Assembly (NCBI GenBank): GCA_002337085.1 | Contig: DDFH01000003.1 | Location: forward strand, 372,001-436,000 | Length of the DNA: 64,000 nt | Direction of reading: 5' to 3' | From: Hyphomonadaceae bacterium UBA1933 | Lineage (GTDB): Bacteria; Pseudomonadota; Alphaproteobacteria; Caulobacterales; Aquidulcibacteraceae | Shown: positions 53,105 through 62,009 of the stretch, one piece after another | How positions within the stretch are numbered: the first letter of the stretch is position 1 | Layout: every line of letters starts with the position of its first letter | Translations under genes and position numbers: made by a program | Notes under the pieces: generated by a model | The model's input: the letters and a program-made list of their open reading frames with translations, nothing else | Database searches by the model: none | What the model was told of the DNA's origin: nothing

Positions 53105-53122
53105 GAAAATATTTAAATAATA

Positions 53123-53950
53123 TTATTGTCCGTCACAAACAATCATATATGTGCCTTGTGGGGTTTGAATAACCTGACCTGGTGCAGGCATTGGAACCGG
53201 CATAGGCATTGGCATTGGTTGGGGCATTGGTTGTGGCTGCATGAATACAGGCGGCGGAGTATATGGCGGCGCAGGGACATAGGTTGGGCCAGAATAGGTT
53301 TCAGAAACCACAATCGGCGCAGAATATGACTGGCTGCTATAAGATTGATTAGAATAATAATAGCCATTGTTTTGTTGTTGTCCATAATAGCTATATTGTG
53401 ATGGAACATACCAACCATTATTATAGCCATATGATTGCTGTGGCGGTGCAACTGGACGACCATTGCCATATGTATAACCACCATCATAATAATCATTGTG
53501 GCCCAATGGATACATTTCATCTGGTGTGCCGTCACGGTCATAAACCGGACGAGAACCATTAACAACATAGCCTTCGCCATATGAACGACCGCGTGGATCA
53601 CCATAATAATTGCCATTGGCATCATTATAACGGCGGTTGCCGCCATCGCTATATTCAAGATCACCGCATTCAACAGTTGCTTTGCCAACTTGTGAGCCGA
53701 TAACAGCGCCAACAACAGTGCCAAGAATCACGCCTTCTGGGCGAACTTTAGATGCCGCAAGCGCACGACCCGCAGCCGCACCAGCACCAGCACCAAGGAA
53801 ACCGCCAACAACGCCGCCATTTCTTTGTTGTTGCTTACACGCGCGAACTTTGTCGTTATATGAACCATAGTCATGCGCCATTGCCGATGTTGCAGATGAC
53901 ATAATTGCAAGAACGCTAACCAAACCAAACCCAAATATTGTTTTTTTCAT
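53123..53950 (-). CDS. Exported glycine-zipper protein with Tyr/Pro-rich tail (1)
   Basis: 275 aa. Signal peptide MKKTIFGFGLVSVLAIMSSATSAMA. After KVRACKQQQRNG comes a glycine-zipper pair: GGFLGAGAGAAAGRALA and ILGTVVGAVIGSQVGKA, typical of small envelope proteins that may insert into membranes. The rest is low-complexity: Asn/Tyr/Gly-rich (YYDGGYTYGNG) then a Pro/Met run (PMPQPMPMPMPVPMP). Paralogue of the gene at 54947. Probably outer-membrane associated. Confidence 0.75.
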   Translation of the reverse strand: MKKTIFGFGLVSVLAIMSSATSAMAHDYGSYNDKVRACKQQQRNGGVVGGFLGAGAGAAAGRALAASKVRPEGVILGTVVGAVIGSQVGKATVECGDLEYSDGGNRRYNDANGNYYGDPRGRSYGEGYVVNGSRPVYDRDGTPDEMYPLGHNDYYDGGYTYGNGRPVAPPQQSYGYNNGWYVPSQYSYYGQQQNNGYYYSNQSYSSQSYSAPIVVSETYSGPTYVPAPPYTPPPVFMQPQPMPQPMPMPMPVPMPAPGQVIQTPQGTYMIVCDGQ

Positions 53951-53993
53951 TTTATTCTCCTGAAATTCTTTCAGTTTAAATTACCAATTATGA

Positions 53994-54734
53994 TTAGCGC
54001 GGTGGCATCCAACCTTGTGCGCATTTGCAAACCCATGCTTTCTGACCATAAGGATTGCTAACTGGGGCGCCATAACCACAAGCCTGACCATTGGCATAGC
54101 TGATTTGTGCTGGTGCGCCATAACGGATTACTTGGGTGCGGGTTGCAACCCATTGTTCACCACGGCCAGCATATGCAGACACAGGAACGCTTTGTGAATA
54201 GGCAGGTGCATTATATGCCGCTGCGTAATTAACTACACCATTTGCTGATTGTCCGTAATTATTATTTACATAACCAGTATTTGAAGCATCGCTATAAGTA
54301 CGAATAGTGCGGGTAACCGTTCTGGTAACAACTTTTTGAGAGCCAGAATTATTTTGGGTATAATTTACCTTTTTAACTGGTTTAACCGGCGCTTTATAAG
54401 AAACTTTATTTGCCCTGCCATCGCGTAGGCCTGCTTGATAGCCTGCTTTGTAACAAGTTGCACAAGATTTTGAAACCGTTCTTTTTGGCGCAGGTTTAAC
54501 AATTTTTTTCGCTTTGGTAACTTTTTTTGCTTTGTGAACTCTGTTTTCGACGTAAACGACACGTTCTTCAACTACTTCTGTTCTAACCTGAGGCTGTGGA
54601 GCAGGAGCAGTCGGGCAATAGATAAGATAGCATTTGGCTTCTGCTTTATCTGTAAGTAACGCAGACGCACCAAACGCGGCAATACCTGCAATCGCAACTA
54701 ATGCACCGTTTCTAAACAGTCTATTCTTTGACAT
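53994..54734 (-). CDS. Exported Lys/Tyr-rich protein of unknown function
   Basis: 246 aa from ATG 54734 (GGAAG SD). Signal peptide NRLFRNGALVAIAGIAAFGASA. A lysine-rich basic middle (HKAKKVTKAKKIVKPAPKRTVSK), a CATC motif, then a Ser/Tyr/Asn-rich part ending with CGYGAP and KCAQGW. Between two glycine-zipper genes on the same strand. The last Trp-rich stretch (WVCKCAQGWMPPR) resembles the C-terminus of the 54947 gene (WGTAAYR...), hinting at shared function. Unknown. Confidence 0.65.
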   Translation of the reverse strand: MSKNRLFRNGALVAIAGIAAFGASALLTDKAEAKCYLIYCPTAPAPQPQVRTEVVEERVVYVENRVHKAKKVTKAKKIVKPAPKRTVSKSCATCYKAGYQAGLRDGRANKVSYKAPVKPVKKVNYTQNNSGSQKVVTRTVTRTIRTYSDASNTGYVNNNYGQSANGVVNYAAAYNAPAYSQSVPVSAYAGRGEQWVATRTQVIRYGAPAQISYANGQACGYGAPVSNPYGQKAWVCKCAQGWMPPR

Positions 54735-54895
54735 AATACTTCCGTTCTTGACTTGATAATAATAGATTTTCCTCATCACCTATAACCTATTTATTTGTAG
54801 AGTCATTGCGGTTTCTTCTATTAGGCGAAAATTATGGCAACTATTACTGTATTTACAATTATTGAGATAAATATTTACTATGTTAGTTTACGATT

Positions 54896-54927
54896 AAAAA
54901 AGCCCCCGTTGTAAAACAGGGGCTTTT
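54896..54927 (-). terminator. Terminator of the second glycine-zipper gene
   Basis: AAAAGCCCC (54898-54906) / GGGGCTTTT (54919-54927) with inner pairing GTT/AAC; read on the minus strand it ends in TTTTTT. Confidence 0.85.
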
Positions 54928-54946
54928 ATTGAATTAGTTACTTAGA

Positions 54947-55513
54947 TTAACGGCCTTGGATTACCCAAGTTCCACGTTCTTTGCACATGTAAACATCTTG
55001 GCTAGTTACACGACCATTTGGAAGACGGTAAGCGGCAGTTCCCCAACCACAACGGTTATTTTCATAACGGTAAGGTGGGTTATAAGTTACTTCGCGGCTG
55101 CGATAATCGCCATATCCATTGCCGTAATATGAAGAACGGTTGTAGTCATAATCACGGTTACGGTCATAAGTGCCTTGGTTATAGCTTTGGTTATAATAAC
55201 CGCTTTGGCGATGTTCATATTGGTAACGATCATCACATGCGATACGGTTTTTACCAACTTGTGAACCAACAACCGCGCCAACAACCGCACCAAGGACAGA
55301 GCCTTCGGACTTTCTGCCGTGTCCAGCAATTTGAGAGCCAGCAATTGCACCAACACCCGCACCAATTAAGCCGCCGCCAACGGTATTGTCATTAACACGT
55401 TGTTGGCATTGGGTGTCTTCATTATAACCGCGATAACGGTAGTCATCAGCACTTGCAGCAGCAGGGATGACCAACATAGCAGTCAACGCAACTAAAATCA
55501 TTTTGTTAGCCAT
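54947..55513 (-). CDS. Exported glycine-zipper protein (2)
   Basis: 188 aa. Signal peptide MANKMILVALTAMLVIPAAASA. Cys in DTQCQQRVNDN, then the glycine zipper GGGLIGAGVGAIAGSQIAG and VLGAVVGAVVGSQVGKN. A Tyr/Arg/Asn-rich low-complexity region follows (YNQSYNQGTYDRNRDYDYNR). The tail NNRCGWGTAAYRLPNGRVTSQDVYMCKERGTW carries two Cys. Paralogous to 53123-53950 in the zipper region. Likely envelope protein. Confidence 0.75.
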   Translation of the reverse strand: MANKMILVALTAMLVIPAAASADDYRYRGYNEDTQCQQRVNDNTVGGGLIGAGVGAIAGSQIAGHGRKSEGSVLGAVVGAVVGSQVGKNRIACDDRYQYEHRQSGYYNQSYNQGTYDRNRDYDYNRSSYYGNGYGDYRSREVTYNPPYRYENNRCGWGTAAYRLPNGRVTSQDVYMCKERGTWVIQGR

Positions 55514-55865
55514 TTTAAAATCTCCTTCGGGGTTGAGTAATATTTGGGGGCTGTCTCAACCTCATGACGCCAATATAAAACAATCAAGCTGAACGGAATA
55601 TGAGTGTTAAATTTAATTTTGTTCAGGTTGCACAAAAGCTGGATAAGAAAAAATGGGCATTAGTTTATTTTGCTAAATGGCGTATGGAAAAATAAAACCA
55701 CGCCCAATTTTTGTTTAATATAAACCTGATATCGGTCGATAAAAATACCACAAGCTAAAAATTATGCGCTTACATTCACCAAAAATCTTGACTTTAGGCA
55801 ATATTTGCCGCACTGCGGGCGAAATAATATAAATTACCAATAATTATGGTATTAAGAGAGATATT
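55514..55865. other. Divergent spacer before the DEAD-box gene
   Basis: 352 bases. Holds the promoter regions of the two flanking genes and a possible 31-aa ORF at 55600. Nothing else recognised. Confidence 0.5.
55600..55695 (+). CDS. Possible 31-aa small protein
   Basis: ATG 55600 with GGAA three bases upstream; basic peptide MSVKFNFVQVAQKLDKKKWA... with aromatic and Lys content that could be real. Low confidence because of its size. Confidence 0.25.
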   Translation: MSVKFNFVQVAQKLDKKKWALVYFAKWRMEK

Positions 55866-57404
55866 TTGCACGATACGAATATAAATGAAAATGAAGACGC
55901 TGTTTCTATCCCTGAGGGCGGTGATAGTAAGCTTGAAAACAGCGCTAGTTTTGATGACTTGGGCTTAGGCGCTACTGTCCTTGCGGCGGTAAAGGATGCC
56001 GGTTACACAACCCCAACCCCGATACAGGCAAACGCAATTCCGGAAATTTTAAAAGGGCGTGACGTTATGGGCATTGCCCAAACTGGAACCGGAAAAACCG
56101 CATCTTTCGTTTTACCAATGCTTGAGATTTTGTCACAAGGACGTGCTAAGGCACGCATGCCCCGCACAATAATTCTTGAGCCAACCCGCGAACTTGCGGC
56201 ACAGGTGGCCGAGAATTTTGAAAAATACGGCAGAAATCAAAAACTTACTATGGCATTGCTAATTGGTGGTGTTTCTTTTGGCGACCAAGACGCACTTTTA
56301 ATGAAGGGGGTTGACGTTTTAATCGCCACACCTGGACGTCTTTTGGATCAGTTCGAACGCGGTAAAATTCTTATGAGCGGCGTGCAATTGCTGGTTATCG
56401 ATGAGGCCGACCGTATGCTTGATATGGGTTTTATCCCTGATATTGAGCGTATTGTAAAAATGGTTCCTTTTACCCGTCAAACCTTATTCTTTAGCGCGAC
56501 AATGGCAAAGGAAATTGAAGAGCTTGCTAATAAATTCCTGCATACACCAGTTAGGATAGAGGTTGCACGACCAAACCAAACCGCAAGCACAATTTCACAA
56601 TATGTGGTAAAATCACCATATAATGACGCCAAACATAAACGCACCATTTTACGCAATCTGATTAATAATCAGGGTGATAAGATTCAAAATGCTATTGTAT
56701 TTTGTAACCGCAAACGTGACGTTGATATTGTTTCAAAATCTTTGAATAAATATGGCATCAATGCCGAAGCGATTCACGGCGATTTGCAGCAATCGCAAAG
56801 GACTGCGGTGCTTGATGGTTTCCGTGCGGGGGCAATTAAAATCCTTGTGGCATCTGATGTTGCTGCGCGTGGTCTTGATGTTTCAGAGGTTTCACACGTT
56901 TTCAATTATGATGTGCCATCCCATGCCGAAGATTATGTTCACCGTATTGGTCGTACAGGTCGGGCAGGGCGTGAAGGCCACACTTTTATGATTGCAACGC
57001 CATATGATGAAAAGCAGCTTGCCGCCGTTGTTGATCTGATTAAAAAACCAATCGAAGAAATTGATTTTGATGTCGGTCAGAATGATGAGCCTGTTGCCGC
57101 TACCCGCCATGCACCTAGCCGTCATGAAAAAAGTGCAAAACCGCAAAAACCGCGTGAGCATGTGCAGCAGGAGAAAAAACCTGTTACTTCTGAAAAAGCT
57201 ATCAAGCCGCAAAGGCCAGCTGCGCGTAATAATGATTCTTTTGAAGATAAGCCAATTAAGGGATTCGGTGATAATGCGCCGTCATTTATGTTTACAACAG
57301 TAACCTATTCCCCCAAGCCAGAAGATAAAACAGAAGCTAAAGCTGTGGCAAAAACAACCAAAAAGCCTAGAAAACCTGCAACTAGTGCAAAAATAAAGGC
57401 CTAA
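55866..57404 (+). CDS. DEAD-box RNA helicase (RhlE/DeaD type)
   Basis: 512 aa from TTG 55866 (GAGAG 7 bases upstream). Complete helicase core: Q motif (TPTPIQANAIP), AQTGTGKT, PTRELAAQ, ATPGRLLDQ, DEAD, SAT, and HRIGRTGRAG. A basic, low-complexity C-terminal tail (about 410-512, Lys/Pro/Glu-rich) probably binds RNA. Acts in ribosome assembly, RNA turnover or cold adaptation; RhlE, DeaD and SrmB types are not separable by eye. Confidence 0.95.
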   Translation: MHDTNINENEDAVSIPEGGDSKLENSASFDDLGLGATVLAAVKDAGYTTPTPIQANAIPEILKGRDVMGIAQTGTGKTASFVLPMLEILSQGRAKARMPRTIILEPTRELAAQVAENFEKYGRNQKLTMALLIGGVSFGDQDALLMKGVDVLIATPGRLLDQFERGKILMSGVQLLVIDEADRMLDMGFIPDIERIVKMVPFTRQTLFFSATMAKEIEELANKFLHTPVRIEVARPNQTASTISQYVVKSPYNDAKHKRTILRNLINNQGDKIQNAIVFCNRKRDVDIVSKSLNKYGINAEAIHGDLQQSQRTAVLDGFRAGAIKILVASDVAARGLDVSEVSHVFNYDVPSHAEDYVHRIGRTGRAGREGHTFMIATPYDEKQLAAVVDLIKKPIEEIDFDVGQNDEPVAATRHAPSRHEKSAKPQKPREHVQQEKKPVTSEKAIKPQRPAARNNDSFEDKPIKGFGDNAPSFMFTTVTYSPKPEDKTEAKAVAKTTKKPRKPATSAKIKA

Positions 57405-57501
57405 AACAGCTTTTTTTAGCATGAAAATTGTTTTGTTAACGCATTGGTCATTCAAACCTTATAAACTTTGTGAGAATTATTATAAAAGTTAGAGGTTGGA
57501 A

Positions 57502-58530
57502 GTGTCTGACACTTGGGATTCAGCAATAGAAGCAATTGAAATGATGCGTAGGCATGAAATATTGCCGCGATATGGCAATTATGCTGTCTTTATCGAATAT
57601 ATCAATAAATCAAACATTGAATTAGTTAATGAGTTTAATGACTTTATTGCGGCGAATAAACGCATCACTGATGAATTTTGTTCCGACATGTATGATAAGC
57701 ATATTGATAGGGCCTCTTCTGATAAAATCATTAATGCTGGTGATGATTTGGCAAAAGAAATGTCGCAAATCATTTCCGATATTAGCAATGTTGGCGAAAG
57801 TACAAAAACTTACAATAAAAAACTTACGCGCGCCAAAACTAAACTTAATAATGGCAAAGATATAAACGACTTGAAAGAAGTGGTCGAAGATCTTACCGAA
57901 GCCACGGAAAAAATGGGCACTAACTCACGCGAGTTAGAAGTTAAATTAACTAAAACTACCCGTGAAATCGAAGCGTTACGCCATGAATTAGAAATCGCCA
58001 AAAGTGAGGCTTATAAGGATGCTCTTACTGGTCTTTCAAACCGCAAAGCATTTAATAGCTTCCTTGAAGCACAGGTTACAATCGCCAATAAAGAGGCAAT
58101 GCCATTATCAATGATTATAAGTGACATTGATAATTTTAAACAAATTAACGATACGTGGGGGCATTTAACTGGTGATCAGGTAATCACCTTTGTCGCCAGT
58201 GTGATGCAGCGCGAAACCCCAATTGATGCAATGGTTTGCCGGTATGGTGGTGAAGAATTCTGTATGCTGCTTCCGAATGTTAAAACAGACGAAGCGCAGG
58301 AATTGGCAGAAAAAATTCGTAATAACGTGCAAAATAAGAAACTTATCAAGCGTAATTCTGGTCAAGATTTGGGAAAAATTACGGTTTCTTTGGGTGTCGC
58401 GAGATACCGCAATAAAGAAAGCACAACCAACTTTATTGAGCGTTGCGATGCCGCACTTTATCAGTCTAAAAAGGGTGGGCGTAATATGACAACAATTGCC
58501 GCACCAACCTCAAAAGTTAAAGCTGCATAA
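57502..58530 (+). CDS. GGDEF-domain diguanylate cyclase
   Basis: 342 aa from GTG 57502 (GAGG 6 bases upstream; TTG 57496 in frame). N-terminal helical domain of about 100 aa (RHEILPRYGNYAVFIEYIN), a coiled-coil (about 105-170), then the catalytic GGDEF domain with DALTGLSNR, metal Asp in SDIDNFKQIND and active-site GGEEF (249-253). Predicted to make cyclic di-GMP. The inhibitory RxxD five residues before GGEEF is missing; that position reads PIDA. No sensor domain is recognised. Confidence 0.93.
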   Translation: MSDTWDSAIEAIEMMRRHEILPRYGNYAVFIEYINKSNIELVNEFNDFIAANKRITDEFCSDMYDKHIDRASSDKIINAGDDLAKEMSQIISDISNVGESTKTYNKKLTRAKTKLNNGKDINDLKEVVEDLTEATEKMGTNSRELEVKLTKTTREIEALRHELEIAKSEAYKDALTGLSNRKAFNSFLEAQVTIANKEAMPLSMIISDIDNFKQINDTWGHLTGDQVITFVASVMQRETPIDAMVCRYGGEEFCMLLPNVKTDEAQELAEKIRNNVQNKKLIKRNSGQDLGKITVSLGVARYRNKESTTNFIERCDAALYQSKKGGRNMTTIAAPTSKVKAA

Positions 58531-58618
58531 GATATTTTGTCATAGTTTTTCAAGATGTGATTAAAGATTTGCATTAATTCCTTGCGTAGAGGTCGGGAAT
58601 AAATTATATGCGCGCATC

Positions 58619-59980
58619 ATGACAAAACTTAAAAGACCAGAATTACTATCCCCTGCGGGTACTTTGAAATCAATGCGCCACGCTTTTGCTTATGGTGCGG
58701 ATGCTGTTTATGCGGGCGTACCGCGCTATTCTTTGCGCGTGCGCAACAACACAATGTCAAAGGATGACAACCTTGCCAATGGCATTCGCGAAGCGCACGC
58801 ATTGGGTAAGAAGCTTTATGTTGCCGCAAATATTTTTCCGCACAATAATAAAATAAAATCTTTTATGGAAGATATGCAAGAAGTGATTGATGCCAAGCCT
58901 GATGCATTAATCATGGCTGACCCTGGTCTTATCATGCTTGTGCGCGAAAAATGGCCCGAAATGCCGATTCATTTGTCCGTACAAATGAATACTATGAATT
59001 ATCAGGCGGTGAAATTCTGGCAATCAATTGGTGTTGAGCGTGTGATTTTATCACGTGAATTGTCGCTTGATGATGTTGAACGCATTCGCCAAGAATGCCC
59101 TGATATGGAACTAGAGGTCTTTGTTCACGGCGCATTATGTATTGCTTATTCTGGCAGGTGCTTACTTTCTGGCTATTTTAGCCACCGCGATGCCAACCAG
59201 GGAACATGCACCAATACGTGTCGTTGGAAATACAATACCCATGAGGCCGAAGAAACCGAAACCGGTGATATTTTGCCAATCAAGGCATTTGAACGCCCAC
59301 AATTATTCTCAAACGCTGGCCATGAACGCCACCCAGAAGCCGACAAAGTTTACTTCTTAGAAGAAGAAAACCGCAAGGGTGAGTTGATGCCGGTTTATGA
59401 GGATGAAAACGGCACTTATATCATGAACTCAAAAGATCTTCGGGCGATTGAACACGTTGAACGCCTTGTGAAAATGGGCATTGATTGCTTGAAAATCGAA
59501 GGTCGTACCAAATCGCATTATTATGTTGCCCGCACTGCGCAGGCCTATTCAAAAGCGATTGATCTGGCGGTTAATGGTGAAGAATTTGACCCGCGTCTTA
59601 TCGGGGTTTTGGAAAACCTTGCCAATCGCGGTTATACTGATGGTTTCTATAAACGCCATGATACTTCGGAATATCAAAAATATATCGAAAATGCGTCTCG
59701 TAGCCAAAAACAAATGTTTGTTGGCGAAGCAATTGGGCGCGATGGCGATGATTTAATCGTACAGGTTAAAAATCGCTTTGAACAAGGTGACCGCGTTGAA
59801 CTTGTGCTACCAAATGGTCAAAACCGCGATATGGTCATTGAAAATATGCGCAATGCCGAAAATGACGAACCAATGGAAGTTGCATTAGGTAGCCATTATC
59901 AGGTTAAAATCCCTGCCAAGGGTGTTGAAGGCGAGTTTGTTCTTATTTCCAAATATCTTGAAAAAGAAGCGGCGGAATAA
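58619..59980 (+). CDS. trhP: TrhP/YegQ-type U32 family protein
   Basis: 453 aa, U32 peptidase family. The closest family by pattern is YegQ/TrhP, which hydroxylates tRNA uridine-34 with prephenate. Motifs: ELLSPAGTLKSMRHAFAYGADAVYAG, HLSVQMNTMNYQ, FVHGALCIAYSGRC and the Cys-rich DANQGTCTNTCRW (Fe-S ligands). C-terminal barrel-like domain. Name is by similarity to YegQ; UbiU/RlhA are related alternatives. Confidence 0.9.
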   Translation: MTKLKRPELLSPAGTLKSMRHAFAYGADAVYAGVPRYSLRVRNNTMSKDDNLANGIREAHALGKKLYVAANIFPHNNKIKSFMEDMQEVIDAKPDALIMADPGLIMLVREKWPEMPIHLSVQMNTMNYQAVKFWQSIGVERVILSRELSLDDVERIRQECPDMELEVFVHGALCIAYSGRCLLSGYFSHRDANQGTCTNTCRWKYNTHEAEETETGDILPIKAFERPQLFSNAGHERHPEADKVYFLEEENRKGELMPVYEDENGTYIMNSKDLRAIEHVERLVKMGIDCLKIEGRTKSHYYVARTAQAYSKAIDLAVNGEEFDPRLIGVLENLANRGYTDGFYKRHDTSEYQKYIENASRSQKQMFVGEAIGRDGDDLIVQVKNRFEQGDRVELVLPNGQNRDMVIENMRNAENDEPMEVALGSHYQVKIPAKGVEGEFVLISKYLEKEAAE

Positions 59981-60016
59981 ATAGATATATTTGCAATTTA
60001 TATTGGAGGCAAAACA

Positions 60017-60373
60017 ATGCACTTTTCTGACATTTTGGTTTTGCTGATTGCAATCCTTCATATCTATATTTTGGTACTTGAAATGTTCCTCTGGGATAAA
60101 CCAAAGGGGATGAAGGCATTTGGCTTAACCCAAGAATTTGCAACGGCAAGTAAAAAATTGGCGGCTAATCAGGGGCTTTATAATGGCTTTTTAAGCGCTG
60201 GTTTGTTTTGGGGATTATTAGCAAAACAAAATGGGCATGATATAAAATTATTCTTTTTGTCCTGTATCATTGTTGCCGGTGTTTATGGCGCAATGACCGC
60301 CAATAAAAAGATTTTATTCATTCAGGCATTACCGGCATCAATTACCATTTTGCTTGTGCTTTTTAATTTGTAG
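60017..60373 (+). CDS. DUF1304 membrane protein
   Basis: 118 aa, four helices. Motifs of DUF1304: HIYILVLEMFLW, KAFGLTQEF, NQGLYNGFLSAGLFWG, and GVYGAMTANKKILFIQALPA. GGAGG SD before the ATG. Function unknown. Confidence 0.88.
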   Translation: MHFSDILVLLIAILHIYILVLEMFLWDKPKGMKAFGLTQEFATASKKLAANQGLYNGFLSAGLFWGLLAKQNGHDIKLFFLSCIIVAGVYGAMTANKKILFIQALPASITILLVLFNL

Positions 60374-60470
60374 ATTGCATAAAGAAAATCATATTGATCA
60401 AACCGCACGATAAATAAGATTTGCGATAATTCTATGCTTTGCTAATCTGCCCTTAAAAAGGGGCAATGAA

Positions 60471-61298
60471 ATGGATTTTGATAAGTTTAAGGCAAATGGC
60501 AAAATAAGTCTTGCAAAGACTGACACCAAATCAAATGGCACAGATAAAGAAGCCGCCAAGATTAAAACCGCACAAAATATTGAGAAATTAAAAGTTTTGC
60601 AGGAGGCATTATATGCCGAACACGCCCAAAGCCTTTTGATTGTGCTTCAGGCAATCGATGGCGGTGGCAAGGATGGCACGATTGAAAATATCTTTGGCCC
60701 ATTAAATTCGGCTGGTACACGGGTTGCGGCATTCAAAGTGCCAACCCCGATTGAGTCGGATCACGATTTCCTATGGCGCGTTCATGCCCAAACCCCGGCA
60801 AAAGGTGAAATCGTAGTTTTTAACCGCAGCCATTATGAACAGGTGCTTATAGTCAAAGTTCACGAACTTGAACCCAAAGAAGTCAATAAAACCCGCTATG
60901 ACCAAATTAATGAGTTTGAAAAGCTTTTAAAATCCGGCAATACCCATATTTTGAAATTCTTTTTGCACATTTCCAAAGAAGAACAATTACAACGCTTTGG
61001 CGACCGCCTGAATGACCCAACCAAACATTGGAAGCTTTCTGCGGGCGATTATGCCGAACGCGCGATTTGGGATGATTATATGGTCGCATTCGAGGAGTTA
61101 CTTGAAAAATGTAGCAAAGAACACGCCCCATGGTTCATTATCCCCGCCGACAATAAATGGTATCGCGATTATGTCATCTCCGAAATATTGGTCAAATATC
61201 TTGAAGATTTAAAAATTGGCTTGCCAACTTTGAAAGAAGATATTGGCGAGATTAAGAGATTGTATGAGGCGGAAATAGCTAAAGAAAAGGGCGGTTAA
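60471..61298 (+). CDS. ppk2: PPK2-family polyphosphate kinase
   Basis: 275 aa. Transfers phosphate between polyphosphate and nucleotides. Walker A in DGGGKDGT (63-70), Walker B-like FNRSHYEQVL (118-127), and a lid with RFGDRLNDPTKHWKLS. The length and motifs fit the class I-III one-domain type; the preferred nucleotide cannot be told. Start ATG with AAAGGGG upstream. Its stop lies in the terminator hairpin of the convergent gene. Confidence 0.93.
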   Translation: MDFDKFKANGKISLAKTDTKSNGTDKEAAKIKTAQNIEKLKVLQEALYAEHAQSLLIVLQAIDGGGKDGTIENIFGPLNSAGTRVAAFKVPTPIESDHDFLWRVHAQTPAKGEIVVFNRSHYEQVLIVKVHELEPKEVNKTRYDQINEFEKLLKSGNTHILKFFLHISKEEQLQRFGDRLNDPTKHWKLSAGDYAERAIWDDYMVAFEELLEKCSKEHAPWFIIPADNKWYRDYVISEILVKYLEDLKIGLPTLKEDIGEIKRLYEAEIAKEKGG

Positions 61299-61305
61299 AC
61301 CGCCC
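61289..61305 (-). terminator. Terminator of the lipoprotein operon
   Basis: GGGCGGTT (61289-61296) / AACCGCCC (61298-61305); read on the minus strand it ends in TTTTCTTT. It overlaps the ppk2 stop codon. Confidence 0.65.
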
Positions 61306-61317
61306 TAAACCTATGAT

Positions 61318-62001
61318 TTATTTTTCATCGGGAAGCCCGATTTTCCCTTTGATTGCTTGGATTGTTACCGCGACAGCGCCCTCGTGAGAAAACGTGCGCG
61401 AAGCAGATTTTTCATAACCACGATAAGTGTTGTATGAATTGCCATATCCGGTTGACGGATTATATGCATAGCCATTGGACACGGCGATTCTGGTTTCAAG
61501 AGCTTCGGTCTTTGTGCCAACTAATTTAGGGTTAGACATCACAAGAATGTATTTCTCTTTCTGACCTGGTCTAAGCTGAACACCATATATCCCACCAAGA
61601 AATGTATAACGGTCATCGCTAAAAGTTCTGGTGATTTTTCCGCTTTCATCCAATAAGCTTATGATTGGTGCAAATGTCCTATAAGTGTCTAATGCACCAC
61701 CAATTGTAATCGTGTGATTATCAGGATTGGACGGAAGGGAATAGACAACATAATTTCCTGAAACACCATTAAGATTTAAGCATTTTTTTGCCGCATCAAC
61801 TTCGGTAATAACAGAATAATCATGCATTTTCTTTGCAGGTGTAAGTGATATTGCGCCATCTAGTGATATCGTATCAGAACATACTTTATCACCCAATGAA
61901 ACAACAGCTTGTGGCGGCGGTGGCGGCGGGGTAGGGGTAGCGCACGCCTGTAGTAGTACAAGCGTGCAAATTGCTACAGAACCTTTCAATACTGTCTTCA
62001 T
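61318..62001 (-). CDS. Proline-rich lipoprotein, MalM-like
   Basis: 227 aa. Lipobox LQAC after MKTVLKGSVAICTLVLLQ, then a Pro run (TPTPPPPPPQ). The domain with VSGNYVVYSLP, TITIGGALDTYRTFAPIISLLDESG resembles the MalM/periplasmic lipoprotein fold, though maltose genes are absent. Eight bases from the next gene, so one operon with it. Low certainty on MalM kinship. Confidence 0.6.
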   Translation of the reverse strand: MKTVLKGSVAICTLVLLQACATPTPPPPPPQAVVSLGDKVCSDTISLDGAISLTPAKKMHDYSVITEVDAAKKCLNLNGVSGNYVVYSLPSNPDNHTITIGGALDTYRTFAPIISLLDESGKITRTFSDDRYTFLGGIYGVQLRPGQKEKYILVMSNPKLVGTKTEALETRIAVSNGYAYNPSTGYGNSYNTYRGYEKSASRTFSHEGAVAVTIQAIKGKIGLPDEK

Positions 62002-62009
62002 GGCGCAAA

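Noticed and set aside
53143..53724. 193-codon minus-strand frame overlapping the glycine-zipper gene in another frame
   Set aside because: Its Met/Ile/His-rich composition arises from the low-complexity Tyr/Gly/Pro codons of the real gene.
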